A DNA stretch of 22,428 nucleotides from an uncultured Rikenellaceae bacterium (GTDB lineage Bacteria; Bacteroidota; Bacteroidia; Bacteroidales; Rikenellaceae). Numbering within the stretch: position 1 is the first letter of the stretch; each line of letters starts with the position of its first letter. Positions 1 through 7,383 of the stretch are shown here, one piece after another. The notes under the pieces are model-generated. The model was not told the origin of the DNA. It saw only the letters and a program-made list of their open reading frames with translations, and made no database searches. The stretch is taken from the NCBI GenBank assembly GCA_904501625.1, contig CAJGBR010000022.1:1-22428 (forward strand), in the 5' to 3' direction. Made by a program: the position numbers and the translations under genes.

Positions 1-293
1 ATCAGCGCGTGTTCCTCGGTGGTCTGACTTGTGATAGTGAAGACTACTATAACTCAGAGGCGCATCAGAATGCGATCTATCTGCCGAAGTTGTGCGACGA
101 AACTCAGTACATCGGCTTCTTCCATACGGGGGCTTATCAGGAATCATTGGGAGGTTACGGCGGCATTCAACACTGTCTGATTCCTGCTCCGAAACATATC
201 TTGATTGACAAAGATGACAATAACGAGTATTATACACGACTCTTTGCTAAGGAACAAAGTTACCGTTCAATGATGAGAATCTTGGGTTACTAG
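1..293 (+). CDS. speA: Biosynthetic arginine decarboxylase, C-terminal fragment (5' end outside window)
   Basis: The reading frame is open from the left edge (codons start at base 3) and ends at TAG 291-293, so only about the last 97 residues are visible. They match the C-terminal beta-domain of fold-type III PLP-dependent decarboxylases, specifically the Bacteroides-type arginine decarboxylase, which converts arginine to agmatine for polyamine synthesis in the cytoplasm. The signature is GGLTCDSEDYY, where the Cys-Asp-Ser-x-Asp box contributes the active-site cysteine and substrate-binding aspartate. It is followed by GFFHTGAYQESLGGYGG, where the GAYQ stretch holds the conserved PLP-contacting tyrosine. 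The PLP lysine and the rest of the barrel lie upstream of the window. A GTG at base 9 is in frame but is internal to the conserved domain, so it is not the start. The gene converges on the kor operon and shares its terminator. Family assignment rests on recognition of the motifs; arginine rather than another basic amino acid as substrate is inferred. Confidence 0.9.
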   Translation, partial: QRVFLGGLTCDSEDYYNSEAHQNAIYLPKLCDETQYIGFFHTGAYQESLGGYGGIQHCLIPAPKHILIDKDDNNEYYTRLFAKEQSYRSMMRILGY

Positions 294-316
294 TTCTGGG
301 GTGAGTGAAAAAATGA

Positions 317-342
317 AAGCCTGTCGCGATCGCGACAGGCTT
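317..342. terminator. Bidirectional intrinsic terminator between speA and the kor operon
   Basis: This is a perfect 26-base palindrome with arms AAGCCTGTCGCGA and its complement, centred on GATC between bases 329 and 330. It lies in the 70-base gap between two convergent genes. On the + strand it is followed by the T-rich run CTTTGTTCTT. On the - strand the RNA continues into a T-rich stretch (complement of GAAAAAATGAAA), so it can stop transcripts from both sides. The folded RNA would use the central four bases as its loop. Confidence 0.85.
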
Positions 343-363
343 CTTTGTTCTTGGTAATACCGA

Positions 364-909
364 TTAGCGAACTTCTTCCACGATGTCCATACCAATCTTG
401 ATAGCAGCTTCGTTAGCCGGAATCAACTTGTGCAGACGTTCGGGCAGTGAGTGTGCCAAACCTTCTTTCACGTTTTCGATAGAAACGATAGGTTTAACCT
501 TCAGGTAACCACCCAACACTACCATATTGAATACCTTCATATTACCGGTCTTAGACGCAGCATCTGTTGCAGCAACCTTATAGATCTTAATGTCGGTACG
601 GGTAGGAGGGTTAACAATGCCGTTCGGGTCATAGATCAGAACGCCACCCGGTTTAACTTGCGGTTCGAATTTGTCGAGTGATTGTTGGTTGAGAATCACT
701 GCAGTATCGAATTTTTGGATAATCGGAGATGAGATGCGTTGGTCGCTGAGGATAACAGATACGTTTGCTGTACCACCACGCATTTCAGGACCATACGAAG
801 GCATCCAAGACACTTCTTGACCTTGCATCAAACCTGAGTATGCGAGGATTTTACCCATAGACAATACACCTTGTCCACCAAATCCAGCTATGATAATTTC
901 TTCTTTCAT
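364..909 (-). CDS. korC: 2-oxoacid:ferredoxin oxidoreductase gamma subunit (KorC)
   Basis: This 181-residue protein is the gamma subunit of the pyruvate/2-oxoglutarate/2-ketoisovalerate ferredoxin oxidoreductase family. The family oxidatively decarboxylates a 2-oxoacid to an acyl-CoA and passes electrons to ferredoxin in the cytoplasm. The diagnostic motifs are the N-terminal GFGGQG (residues 9-14) and SYGPEMRGG (38-46), which is characteristic of the gamma domain that contacts CoA and the other subunits. It is the last gene of the korD-korA-korB-korC operon, starting 29 bases after the korB stop codon and ending at the shared terminator. In Bacteroidales such complexes are labelled either KOR (2-oxoglutarate) or VOR (3-methyl-2-oxobutanoate); the sequence alone does not settle the substrate. 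The start is ATG at 909. Confidence 0.9.
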   Translation of the reverse strand: MKEEIIIAGFGGQGVLSMGKILAYSGLMQGQEVSWMPSYGPEMRGGTANVSVILSDQRISSPIIQKFDTAVILNQQSLDKFEPQVKPGGVLIYDPNGIVNPPTRTDIKIYKVAATDAASKTGNMKVFNMVVLGGYLKVKPIVSIENVKEGLAHSLPERLHKLIPANEAAIKIGMDIVEEVR

Positions 910-938
910 ACCTTGAGATGTTTTATTCTGTTAATCCA

Positions 939-1712
939 CTATTTAGCAGCCTCGTCCTTAATGTCTCCCAGCGGATATTCCGGGAAGAGGTTAGCTTCCA
1001 TCCAAGTGTTAGCATCTTCCGGAGTCATCTTCCAGTTAGAGTTACAAGTAGCAACGATTTCCACGATAGAAGTACCCTTCTTGTTCAGTGAGTTTTCGAA
1101 TGCTTTACGGATTGCTTTCTTAGCCTTACGCACTGCAGCCGGAGTGTAAACTGTTTGGCGAGTTGCATAGCAAACACCGTTGAGTTCTGACAAAATCTTA
1201 GAGATTTTTACAGGCCAGCCGTGCTGTTCAGGAGTACGACCGTAAGGACAAGTTTCTGTCTTCATACCCAAGATGGTAGTCGGAGCCATTTGTCCACCTG
1301 TCATACCATAGATTGCATTGTTGATAAAGATGATAGCGATATTTTCACCGCGGTTAGCTGCGTGGAAAGTTTCGCCTGCACCGATAGCAACGAGGTCACC
1401 ATCACCTTGGTATGTGAATACCAATTTTTCTGGGTTAAGTCTTTTAACTGCAGTAGCTACAGCACAAGCTCTACCGTGAGCTGCTTCTACCCAGTCGATA
1501 TCGATATAGTTGTATGCCAATACCGAGCAACCTACTGGAGAAACTGCAACTGTTTTATCTTGGAAGCCCATTTCGTCGATAACTTCTGCAACGAGTTTGT
1601 GTACGACGCCGTGGCTACAGCCCGGGCAGTAGTGCATTGTGTTATCGGTGATGAGTCTGGGTTTTGCATAAACCAGATTTTCGGGCGTTTTTTCAACTTC
1701 AAAATTTGCCAT
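939..1712 (-). CDS. korB: 2-oxoacid:ferredoxin oxidoreductase beta subunit, thiamine diphosphate-binding (KorB)
   Basis: This 257-residue beta subunit binds thiamine diphosphate and forms the active site together with KorA. CPGCSHG (residues 29-35) is the conserved N-terminal cysteine box. GDGD (103-106) followed by NNAIYGMTGGQ (131-141) is the ThDP/Mg2+ binding motif, and MAPTT follows directly as in 2-oxoglutarate and 2-ketoisovalerate oxidoreductases. The length fits the family. Its ATG overlaps the korA stop codon by one base (TAATG on the coding strand), which suggests translational coupling and equal subunit output. KOR versus VOR specificity is unresolved. Confidence 0.92.
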   Translation of the reverse strand: MANFEVEKTPENLVYAKPRLITDNTMHYCPGCSHGVVHKLVAEVIDEMGFQDKTVAVSPVGCSVLAYNYIDIDWVEAAHGRACAVATAVKRLNPEKLVFTYQGDGDLVAIGAGETFHAANRGENIAIIFINNAIYGMTGGQMAPTTILGMKTETCPYGRTPEQHGWPVKISKILSELNGVCYATRQTVYTPAAVRKAKKAIRKAFENSLNKKGTSIVEIVATCNSNWKMTPEDANTWMEANLFPEYPLGDIKDEAAK

Positions 1713-2794
1713 TATCGTACGATTTTAGTTAATGCTTCGAGTACTTCTTCCGGCGAGTGAATAATACCGCCCATACGTCCGAAATGTTCAACTGGTACTT
1801 TGCATTCTACAGCAAGGCGTACGTCGTTAACCATTTGGCCTGCATTGAGTTCTACTGAAAGGATGCCTTTCATTCTGCCACCGATCTCTTTAATTTGTTT
1901 TGTCGGGAACGGGAAGAGGGTAATCGGACGCAACAAACCTACTTTGATTCCTTTTTCGCGAGCCAATTCCATTGTTTTTTCGCAGATACGAGCTGATGAG
2001 CCGTAAGCAACCATCAGGTATTCTGCATCGTCGCAATTGAGTGCTTCATAACGAACTTCGTTTTCACGAATAGTTTGATATTTAGCTTGCAATTTGCGGT
2101 TGAAGATTTCTTGTTTTGCAGAGTCGAGTTCGAGTGATGTTACGATATTGCGGTTACGATCTGCACTTTTACCTGTCAAAGCCCAATCGCCACATTGTTC
2201 AATGATTTCTTGTTCAGTACGACGAGGTTTGATTGGACTGAGGACAACTTTTTCCATCATTTGACCGATTGCTCCGTCTGCGAGGATCATTGCTGGGTTG
2301 CGATATTTGAATGCCAATTCGAAACCTAAGTCTACGAAGTCGTTCATTTCTTGAACTGATGCCGGTGCCAATACAATCAAGTTGAAGTCACCGTGAGCAC
2401 CTCCGTGGCACGCTTGGTTGTAGTCACTTTGAGATGGTTGGATTGTTCCAAGACCTGGACCTCCACGTTGAACGTTTACGATCAAGGCGGGGAGTTCTGC
2501 ACCTGCCAAGTAGCTCAAGCCTTCACTCATAAGGCTGATACCGGGACTTGAAGATGAAGTCATTACTTTTTTACCGGTTGAAGCTCCACCATAAACCATA
2601 TTGATTGATGCACATTCGCTTTCTGCTTGAAGCACTACCATACCTGTTTCTTCCCACGGTTTGCGGTACATCAATGTTTCCATAACCTCAGACTGAGGTG
2701 TGATAGGGTATCCGAAGTATCCGTCGCAACCGCAACGAATTGCTGCTTCGGCGATAACTTCATTACCCTTCATTAATTTTACTTCTTCTGCCAT
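1712..2794 (-). CDS. korA: 2-oxoacid:ferredoxin oxidoreductase alpha subunit (KorA / VorB type)
   Basis: This 360-residue alpha subunit carries the pyrimidine-binding domain of the 2-oxoacid:ferredoxin oxidoreductases. YFGYPITPQSE (residues 26-36) holds the YPITP motif of this subunit. AESECASINMVYGGA (57-71) contains the glutamate that activates the thiamine cofactor, and TSSSSPG (79-85) is the conserved serine-rich loop. RGGPGLGTIQPSQSD (110-124) is the next family block. The gamma domain is not fused here, in keeping with a separate korC. The gene starts 15 bases after korD and overlaps korB by one base. Homologues in Bacteroides are often named VorB (3-methyl-2-oxobutanoate dehydrogenase) as well as KorA. 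I use korA for consistency with the four-gene layout, but a branched-chain oxoacid substrate is equally possible. Confidence 0.92.
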   Translation of the reverse strand: MAEEVKLMKGNEVIAEAAIRCGCDGYFGYPITPQSEVMETLMYRKPWEETGMVVLQAESECASINMVYGGASTGKKVMTSSSSPGISLMSEGLSYLAGAELPALIVNVQRGGPGLGTIQPSQSDYNQACHGGAHGDFNLIVLAPASVQEMNDFVDLGFELAFKYRNPAMILADGAIGQMMEKVVLSPIKPRRTEQEIIEQCGDWALTGKSADRNRNIVTSLELDSAKQEIFNRKLQAKYQTIRENEVRYEALNCDDAEYLMVAYGSSARICEKTMELAREKGIKVGLLRPITLFPFPTKQIKEIGGRMKGILSVELNAGQMVNDVRLAVECKVPVEHFGRMGGIIHSPEEVLEALTKIVR

Positions 2795-2809
2795 AGTTTT
2801 TGAAGTTTT

Positions 2810-3046
2810 TTAGTTTGCGGAAGGGTCTTTTTGACGATAAACTGTCAGACAGCTGTCAGGACACACCAATGCACAACTTGCACAACCTACACAATCGTCA
2901 GGGTTTGCCATAGTGCAATAGGAGTAACCTTTGCCATTTACCTGTTTTGAAAGTGTCAAGACTTTCGAGGGACACGCTACGACGCATAAGTTACAACCTT
3001 TGCATCTTTCGGTATCCACAACAACGGTTCCTTTGATTTTAGCCAT
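2810..3046 (-). CDS. korD: 2-oxoacid:ferredoxin oxidoreductase delta subunit, 2x[4Fe-4S] ferredoxin (KorD)
   Basis: This 78-residue ferredoxin-like subunit is the first gene of the kor operon. It has two complete CxxCxxCxxxC clusters: Cys15, 18, 21 and 25 (CKGCNLCVVACP), and Cys52, 55, 58 and 62 (CVGCASCALVCP). These should bind two [4Fe-4S] centres that carry electrons from the thiamine site to soluble ferredoxin. I chose ATG 3046 rather than the longer in-frame opening at 3112. The extra 22 residues have no ferredoxin character, and the longer opening would lie upstream of a strong promoter box (3070-3101) that puts transcription initiation just before 3046. korA follows after 15 bases. Confidence 0.9.
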   Translation of the reverse strand: MAKIKGTVVVDTERCKGCNLCVVACPSKVLTLSKQVNGKGYSYCTMANPDDCVGCASCALVCPDSCLTVYRQKDPSAN

Positions 3047-3069
3047 AGTTAAGATAAATTTTACCGCCC

Positions 3070-3101
3070 CAAAGGTACGAAAATTATTAATGCTTTTCAA
3101 A
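3070..3101 (-). promoter_or_regulatory. Bacteroidota-type promoter of the kor operon
   Basis: On the minus strand, TACCTTTG (3077 down to 3070) matches the TAnnTTTG -7 consensus exactly, and TTTG (3101 down to 3098) gives the -33 element with a 20-base spacer. Transcription would begin roughly 15-20 bases before the korD ATG, giving a short leader. This is the best-formed promoter in the window. Confidence 0.75.
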
Positions 3102-3273
3102 ACAATTATCAATATTTAATCGAAAAAAGTTTTATTCTCACAGACTATGCGATGGTTTATGGGGTTGATAGTATAGTTGTTGAAAGGTTTTTATGTAATG
3201 TATTTGTTAAACTAAAATTATAATATGTTCAAAAAAGGTTTGAAAATCGTTAAATGATTACTTTTATTTATTG

Positions 3274-3281
3274 TATATTTG
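3274..3281 (+). promoter_or_regulatory. Putative -7 promoter box upstream of murE
   Basis: TATATTTG matches TAnnTTTG exactly and lies 22 bases before the murE ATG. No good TTTG element sits at the expected 19-20 base distance (TTAA/TAAA there), so this is a weaker call than the kor promoter. The rest of the 257-base gap between korD and murE is AT-rich, and I see nothing else in it. Confidence 0.5.
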
Positions 3282-3292
3282 TGCGAGTTTTT

Positions 3293-3297
3293 GGAGG
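3293..3297 (+). promoter_or_regulatory. Shine-Dalgarno-like site of murE
   Basis: GGAGG lies 6 bases before the murE ATG at 3304. I saw no comparable purine-rich core before the other starts I looked at in the window, as is usual in Bacteroidota, so it both supports this start codon and stands out. Confidence 0.55.
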
Positions 3298-3303
3298 ATT
3301 GTA

Positions 3304-4749
3304 ATGAAACTTGATAATTTACTGCAAGATATATGTGTGTCAGGTGTTTACGGATCATTAGAGTGTGACGTAACATCGGTTGAATTTGATTCGCGGAGAG
3401 TCACTCCGGGAGCATTGTTCGTGGCTCAGAGAGGAGTTGCAAGCGATGGACACAAATTTATAGTATCGGCGATCGAGTCTGGTGCAGTTGCTGTGGTGTG
3501 TGAACAATTGCCAGAGAATCTCTCTCAGAATGTGACTTATGTTCAGGTTGAGAATTCTCAGGCTTCGTTGGGAATTTTGGCATCGGCGTTCTACGGTCAT
3601 CCAAGTCGAAAACTGAAACTTGTTGGGGTAACGGGTACTAATGGGAAAACTACAATTGCAACCTTGTTGTATAATGTGGCTATGGCAATGGGATGGTGTG
3701 CAGGATTGATTTCAACCGTAGAATACAGAATCAATAATGAGATTTATCCATCAACACATACCACGCCGGATGCTGTAGCTCTGAACCGAATGTTAGCTCA
3801 GATGGTTGAAGTTGGTTGTCAGTACTGTTTTATGGAGGTCAGTTCGCATAGTTTGGTGCAGTGTCGGGTTGAGGGATTGAAATTTGCAGGTGCATTGTTT
3901 ACCAATATTACTCACGACCATCTCGATTATCATCAGACATTTATGAACTATATCACAGCGAAGAAAATGTTGTTCGATTCGCTGGATAAAGATGCGTTTG
4001 CACTTGTCAATTCAGATGATAGAAATGCGGATATAATGGTTCAGAATTGCAAGGCTAAAATTTGCAGATATGCTCTGTTGCGACCGGCTGACTATAAATG
4101 TAAGCTTCTTGAGGAACATTTTGACGGGATGCAGTTGCGTATCAACAATTGTGAATTGTGGGTTTCGTTTGTTGGTAGATTCAATGCTCATAATCTTACG
4201 GCAGTGTATGGTGCCGCTATGGAGTTGGGATTCGATCCGGAACAGGTGGCTGTTGTGATGAGTACACTGCGTTCGGTGAGAGGCAGAATGGAAAATTACA
4301 TTTCGCAAGGTGGCGTGACGGTGATTGTTGATTATGCACACACGCCTGATGCATTGAAAAATGTCTGTCAGACAATCAATGAACTCAAAAAGCCGGGACA
4401 AAAGCTGATAGTTGTCGTAGGCTGTGGCGGAGATAGAGATAAAACCAAGCGTCCAGAGATGGCTCAGATTGCCGTTGAGAATTCGGATATGGCAATATTG
4501 ACATCGGATAATCCTCGTACGGAAAGGCCCGAAAGTATTCTGAAAGATATGGAAGTAGGGGTGTGTGGCACTCAACGTAAATATCTTGTAATTACGGATA
4601 GGCGTCAGGCTATTGCTACGGCAGCAGCTCTTTCTGCTAAGGGAGATTTGATTCTGATTGCAGGTAAAGGTCACGAAACTTATCAGGAAATTTGTGGCGT
4701 ACGTCATCATTTTGATGATATGGAAGAAATTAAAAATATACTTAAATAA
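3304..4749 (+). CDS. murE: UDP-N-acetylmuramoyl-L-alanyl-D-glutamate--2,6-diaminopimelate ligase
   Basis: MurE (481 residues) adds the third amino acid to the peptidoglycan precursor UDP-MurNAc-L-Ala-D-Glu in the cytoplasm, using ATP. The Mur ligase layout is complete. An N-terminal UDP-binding domain is followed by the ATP P-loop GVTGTNGKTT (residues 108-117), the NITHDHLDYH block (201-210) and a lysine at about 220 (YITAKKMLF) expected to be carbamylated. GRFNAHNLTA (291-300) and the C-terminal domain come next. DNPR (402-405) is the signature of meso-diaminopimelate-specific MurE, so a DAP-type wall is predicted. The start at ATG 3304 follows a GGAGG sequence (3293-3297) at normal distance, unusual for this phylum. 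An in-frame ATG-less extension to 3271 would overlap the promoter box and is rejected. It is the first gene of murE-mraY-murD-ftsW, with mraY starting 10 bases after its stop. Confidence 0.95.
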   Translation: MKLDNLLQDICVSGVYGSLECDVTSVEFDSRRVTPGALFVAQRGVASDGHKFIVSAIESGAVAVVCEQLPENLSQNVTYVQVENSQASLGILASAFYGHPSRKLKLVGVTGTNGKTTIATLLYNVAMAMGWCAGLISTVEYRINNEIYPSTHTTPDAVALNRMLAQMVEVGCQYCFMEVSSHSLVQCRVEGLKFAGALFTNITHDHLDYHQTFMNYITAKKMLFDSLDKDAFALVNSDDRNADIMVQNCKAKICRYALLRPADYKCKLLEEHFDGMQLRINNCELWVSFVGRFNAHNLTAVYGAAMELGFDPEQVAVVMSTLRSVRGRMENYISQGGVTVIVDYAHTPDALKNVCQTINELKKPGQKLIVVVGCGGDRDKTKRPEMAQIAVENSDMAILTSDNPRTERPESILKDMEVGVCGTQRKYLVITDRRQAIATAAALSAKGDLILIAGKGHETYQEICGVRHHFDDMEEIKNILK

Positions 4750-4759
4750 TTAGAAATCA

Positions 4760-6010
4760 ATGTTATATTCGTTGATAAAATATTTGGTCGGAGAATTTTC
4801 GATTCCAGGTTCAGCAATGTTTCTCTCGTTGACATTCCGAGCAGTGACAGCTATTATTATTGCACTTCTGGTGGGTATTGTCTTTGGTAAATATATCATT
4901 CGTCAGTTGCAACGTCATCAGATTGGTGAGGAAATTCGTAACCTCGGTCTTGAAGGTCAGTTGCAGAAACGGGGAACTCCGACAATGGGGGGATTAATTA
5001 TTCTGACCTCTATATTAGTGCCGATACTGCTGGTTGGCGACCTGACAAATATCTATGTACAACTGATGGTCTTTTCGACTATTTGGCTTGGATTGATCGG
5101 ATTTCTTGACGATTACATCAAGGTGTTCCGTAAACGCAAAGAGGGACTCAATGGTAAATTCAAAATATTCGGACAGGTCGGATTGGGTATTATTGTCGGT
5201 CTAACGATGTGGTTTCACGAAGATATTACGGTTAAGGATTATGTCAATACAAAACCTGAACACGGATTTGTTTTGACAGAGACAGCATCGGTGGACGATG
5301 CTGGTGAAGTCGCCGAATATCGTAAAACAACAGAGACTACAATTCCGTTTTTTAAGAACAATGAATTTGAATATGATTCGCTTGTTTGGTTTGTACAGAA
5401 CGAACAGACACGTGAGGTGCTCGGCTGGTTGATTTATGTGGTAGTTGTTATATTCGTAATCACGCTGATGTCAAATAGTGCAAACTTGACTGATGGCCTT
5501 GATGGATTGGCTGTCGGAGTCGCTTCTCCAATCGGAGTCGTTCTCGCAATATTTGCGTATCTGTCGGGTAATGCAATCTTCTCGTCATATCTCAACATAA
5601 TGTATTTGCCAGGCAGTGGTGAACTTCTTGTCTATGGAGCTTGCTTTGTAGGTGCTTTGCTTGGATTTTTGTGGTATAATGGTTATCCAGCTCAGGTATT
5701 TATGGGAGATACGGGTTCGTTGGCAATAGGTGGTATAATCGCAGTATTCGCAATCTTAATCAGAAAAGAACTATTGTTGCCGATTCTGTGCGGAGTATTC
5801 ATTGCAGAGAGTGTCTCTGTTATTATTCAAGTTGGATACTTTAAGTATACGAAACATAAATATGGTGAAGGTCGTCGCATTTTTTTGATGTCGCCGTTGC
5901 ATCACCATTACCAGAAACAGGGATTCTTCGAATCGAAAATTGTGCTGAGATTCTGGTTGATACAGTTGCTGTTGGCTGCAATGACCCTGGCAACACTGAA
6001 GATTAGATAA
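4760..6010 (+). CDS. mraY: Phospho-N-acetylmuramoyl-pentapeptide-transferase
   Basis: MraY (416 residues) is the integral membrane enzyme that transfers phospho-MurNAc-pentapeptide to undecaprenyl phosphate, forming lipid I. Visible hallmarks are KRGTPTMGG (residues 70-78), the Asp-Asp pair in FLDDYIKVF (117-118) and SNSANLTDGLDGLAVG (238-253). FMGDTGSLAIGG (314-325) and the histidine triad in SPLHHHYQ (381-383) complete the set, so all catalytic blocks are present. The protein is about 55 residues longer than the E. coli enzyme. The excess lies in a charged segment at about residues 152-215 between membrane helices, as is seen in other Bacteroidota MraY proteins. It sits 10 bases after murE and 29 bases before murD in the same operon. 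Confidence 0.96.
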   Translation: MLYSLIKYLVGEFSIPGSAMFLSLTFRAVTAIIIALLVGIVFGKYIIRQLQRHQIGEEIRNLGLEGQLQKRGTPTMGGLIILTSILVPILLVGDLTNIYVQLMVFSTIWLGLIGFLDDYIKVFRKRKEGLNGKFKIFGQVGLGIIVGLTMWFHEDITVKDYVNTKPEHGFVLTETASVDDAGEVAEYRKTTETTIPFFKNNEFEYDSLVWFVQNEQTREVLGWLIYVVVVIFVITLMSNSANLTDGLDGLAVGVASPIGVVLAIFAYLSGNAIFSSYLNIMYLPGSGELLVYGACFVGALLGFLWYNGYPAQVFMGDTGSLAIGGIIAVFAILIRKELLLPILCGVFIAESVSVIIQVGYFKYTKHKYGEGRRIFLMSPLHHHYQKQGFFESKIVLRFWLIQLLLAAMTLATLKIR

Positions 6011-6039
6011 TAAAGTTTATTTTTTCAGATAAATTACGA

Positions 6040-7371
6040 ATGGAACGAATTGTAGTTTTGGGCGGTGGTGAGAGTGGTTTTGGCTCGGCCGTGTTAGCAA
6101 AACAAAAAGGTTTTGATGTTTTTGTCTCAGATAAAGGCAGTATTGCTCCGAAATACAAAAGCATTTTTGAGCAATATGATATCCCTTATGAAGAGGGAGG
6201 ACATACCGATAAAATTGATAGTGCCGAATTGGTAATAAAATCACCGGGTATACCCGATAAGGCAGATGCTGTTTTGAAGTTCGTAAAGAACGGAATACCT
6301 GTGATTTCGGAAATCGAATTTGCCGGACGTTATTGCTCAGCTCGGACTATATGTATTACGGGCAGTAATGGTAAGACTACGACTACGACATTGACTTACA
6401 AAATCTTGGCTGATGCAGGATTTGATGTCGGTCTTGGTGGTAACATTGGTGAAAGTTTCGCATATCAGGTGGCCGTTGCATCACACAAGTGGTATGTGAT
6501 TGAATTGAGTAGTTTCCAGTTAGATGGTTGCTCGTCGTTCAGAGCAAATATCGGAGTCTTGATGAATATTACTCCGGACCATTTGGATAGATATAATTTC
6601 CGATTGCAGAACTATATTGACAGCAAGTTCCGTATCCTTCAGAATCAAACAGCTGAGGATGCATTCATCTATTGTGCTGATGATCCACTGACTTGTAGTA
6701 ATATAGGTAAATATGATATTTCCCAAAAACGGATTCCGTTTACAGCAAAGGGTGTACATAATTCGTGTGCAGAACTTAGGGATGGCGTTATAAATATTAA
6801 TTGGAAAGATTGTAATATATCCCTTCCGATGAGTGAACTGAAACTCAGTGGTATTCACAATGCCTATGACATAATGGCGGCAATGTTGGCAGCACTCGAA
6901 GCTGGTGTAGATGCTGAGTCTGTGGTGCGAAGTGTGAAAGATTTCACTGGCGTTGAACATCGACTCGAATTTGTGTGTCAGAAAGATGGAATTATGTATG
7001 TGAACGATTCGAAGGCTACGAATGTCGATTCGGTGTGGTATGCCCTCGAAAGTATGAATCGCCCTGTAGTCTGGATTGCCGGTGGAACCGATAAGGGAAA
7101 CGATTACGAACCATTGAAGGATTTTGTGCGACAGAAGGTCAAAGCATTGATCTGTATGGGACTCAATAATGAGAAACTCAAAGAGTCGTTCTTTGGATTG
7201 GTTTCGCGTGTGTATGACACCTCGTCACTCGAACAGGCTATGAAGGCAGTGAAAGATATTGCAGTTGAGGGTGATGTGGTATTGTTGTCACCTGCTTGTG
7301 CAAGTTTCGATTTATTTGAGAATTACGAAGATCGTGGTCGTAAATTTAAAGAAGCCGTAAAATCGCTCTAA
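6040..7371 (+). CDS. murD: UDP-N-acetylmuramoylalanine--D-glutamate ligase
   Basis: MurD (443 residues) adds D-glutamate to UDP-MurNAc-L-alanine in the cytoplasm, the step before MurE. The N-terminal Rossmann-like domain opens with VVLGGGESGFGSA, binding the uridine nucleotide. The ATP P-loop is ITGSNGKTTT (residues 106-115). ELSSFQLD (155-162), NITPDHLDRY (176-185) and the carbamylated-lysine position K196 (YIDSKFRIL) follow. GVEHRLEFV and NDSKATNVDS are the conserved C-terminal-domain blocks. Length is typical. The gene lies between mraY and ftsW (12 bases to the ftsW ATG). The biosynthetic order murD then murE is not the gene order, as is normal in dcw clusters. Confidence 0.96.
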   Translation: MERIVVLGGGESGFGSAVLAKQKGFDVFVSDKGSIAPKYKSIFEQYDIPYEEGGHTDKIDSAELVIKSPGIPDKADAVLKFVKNGIPVISEIEFAGRYCSARTICITGSNGKTTTTTLTYKILADAGFDVGLGGNIGESFAYQVAVASHKWYVIELSSFQLDGCSSFRANIGVLMNITPDHLDRYNFRLQNYIDSKFRILQNQTAEDAFIYCADDPLTCSNIGKYDISQKRIPFTAKGVHNSCAELRDGVININWKDCNISLPMSELKLSGIHNAYDIMAAMLAALEAGVDAESVVRSVKDFTGVEHRLEFVCQKDGIMYVNDSKATNVDSVWYALESMNRPVVWIAGGTDKGNDYEPLKDFVRQKVKALICMGLNNEKLKESFFGLVSRVYDTSSLEQAMKAVKDIAVEGDVVLLSPACASFDLFENYEDRGRKFKEAVKSL

Positions 7372-7383
7372 TATCACCCCTAT

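Noticed and set aside
1221..1760. Plus-strand reading frame across korB (179 codons)
   Set aside because: It is antisense to the well-supported KorB gene and has no protein-like features.
3047..3112. Longer KorD start at 3112
   Set aside because: The additional 22 residues do not resemble ferredoxin, and the exact TAnnTTTG promoter lies inside them.
3271..3303. Longer MurE start
   Set aside because: The extension overlaps the -7 box and lies before a GGAGG site that points to ATG 3304.
4012..4710. Long antisense reading frame inside murE (232 codons)
   Set aside because: It is a shadow of the murE frame with no recognisable domain, and murE is unambiguous.
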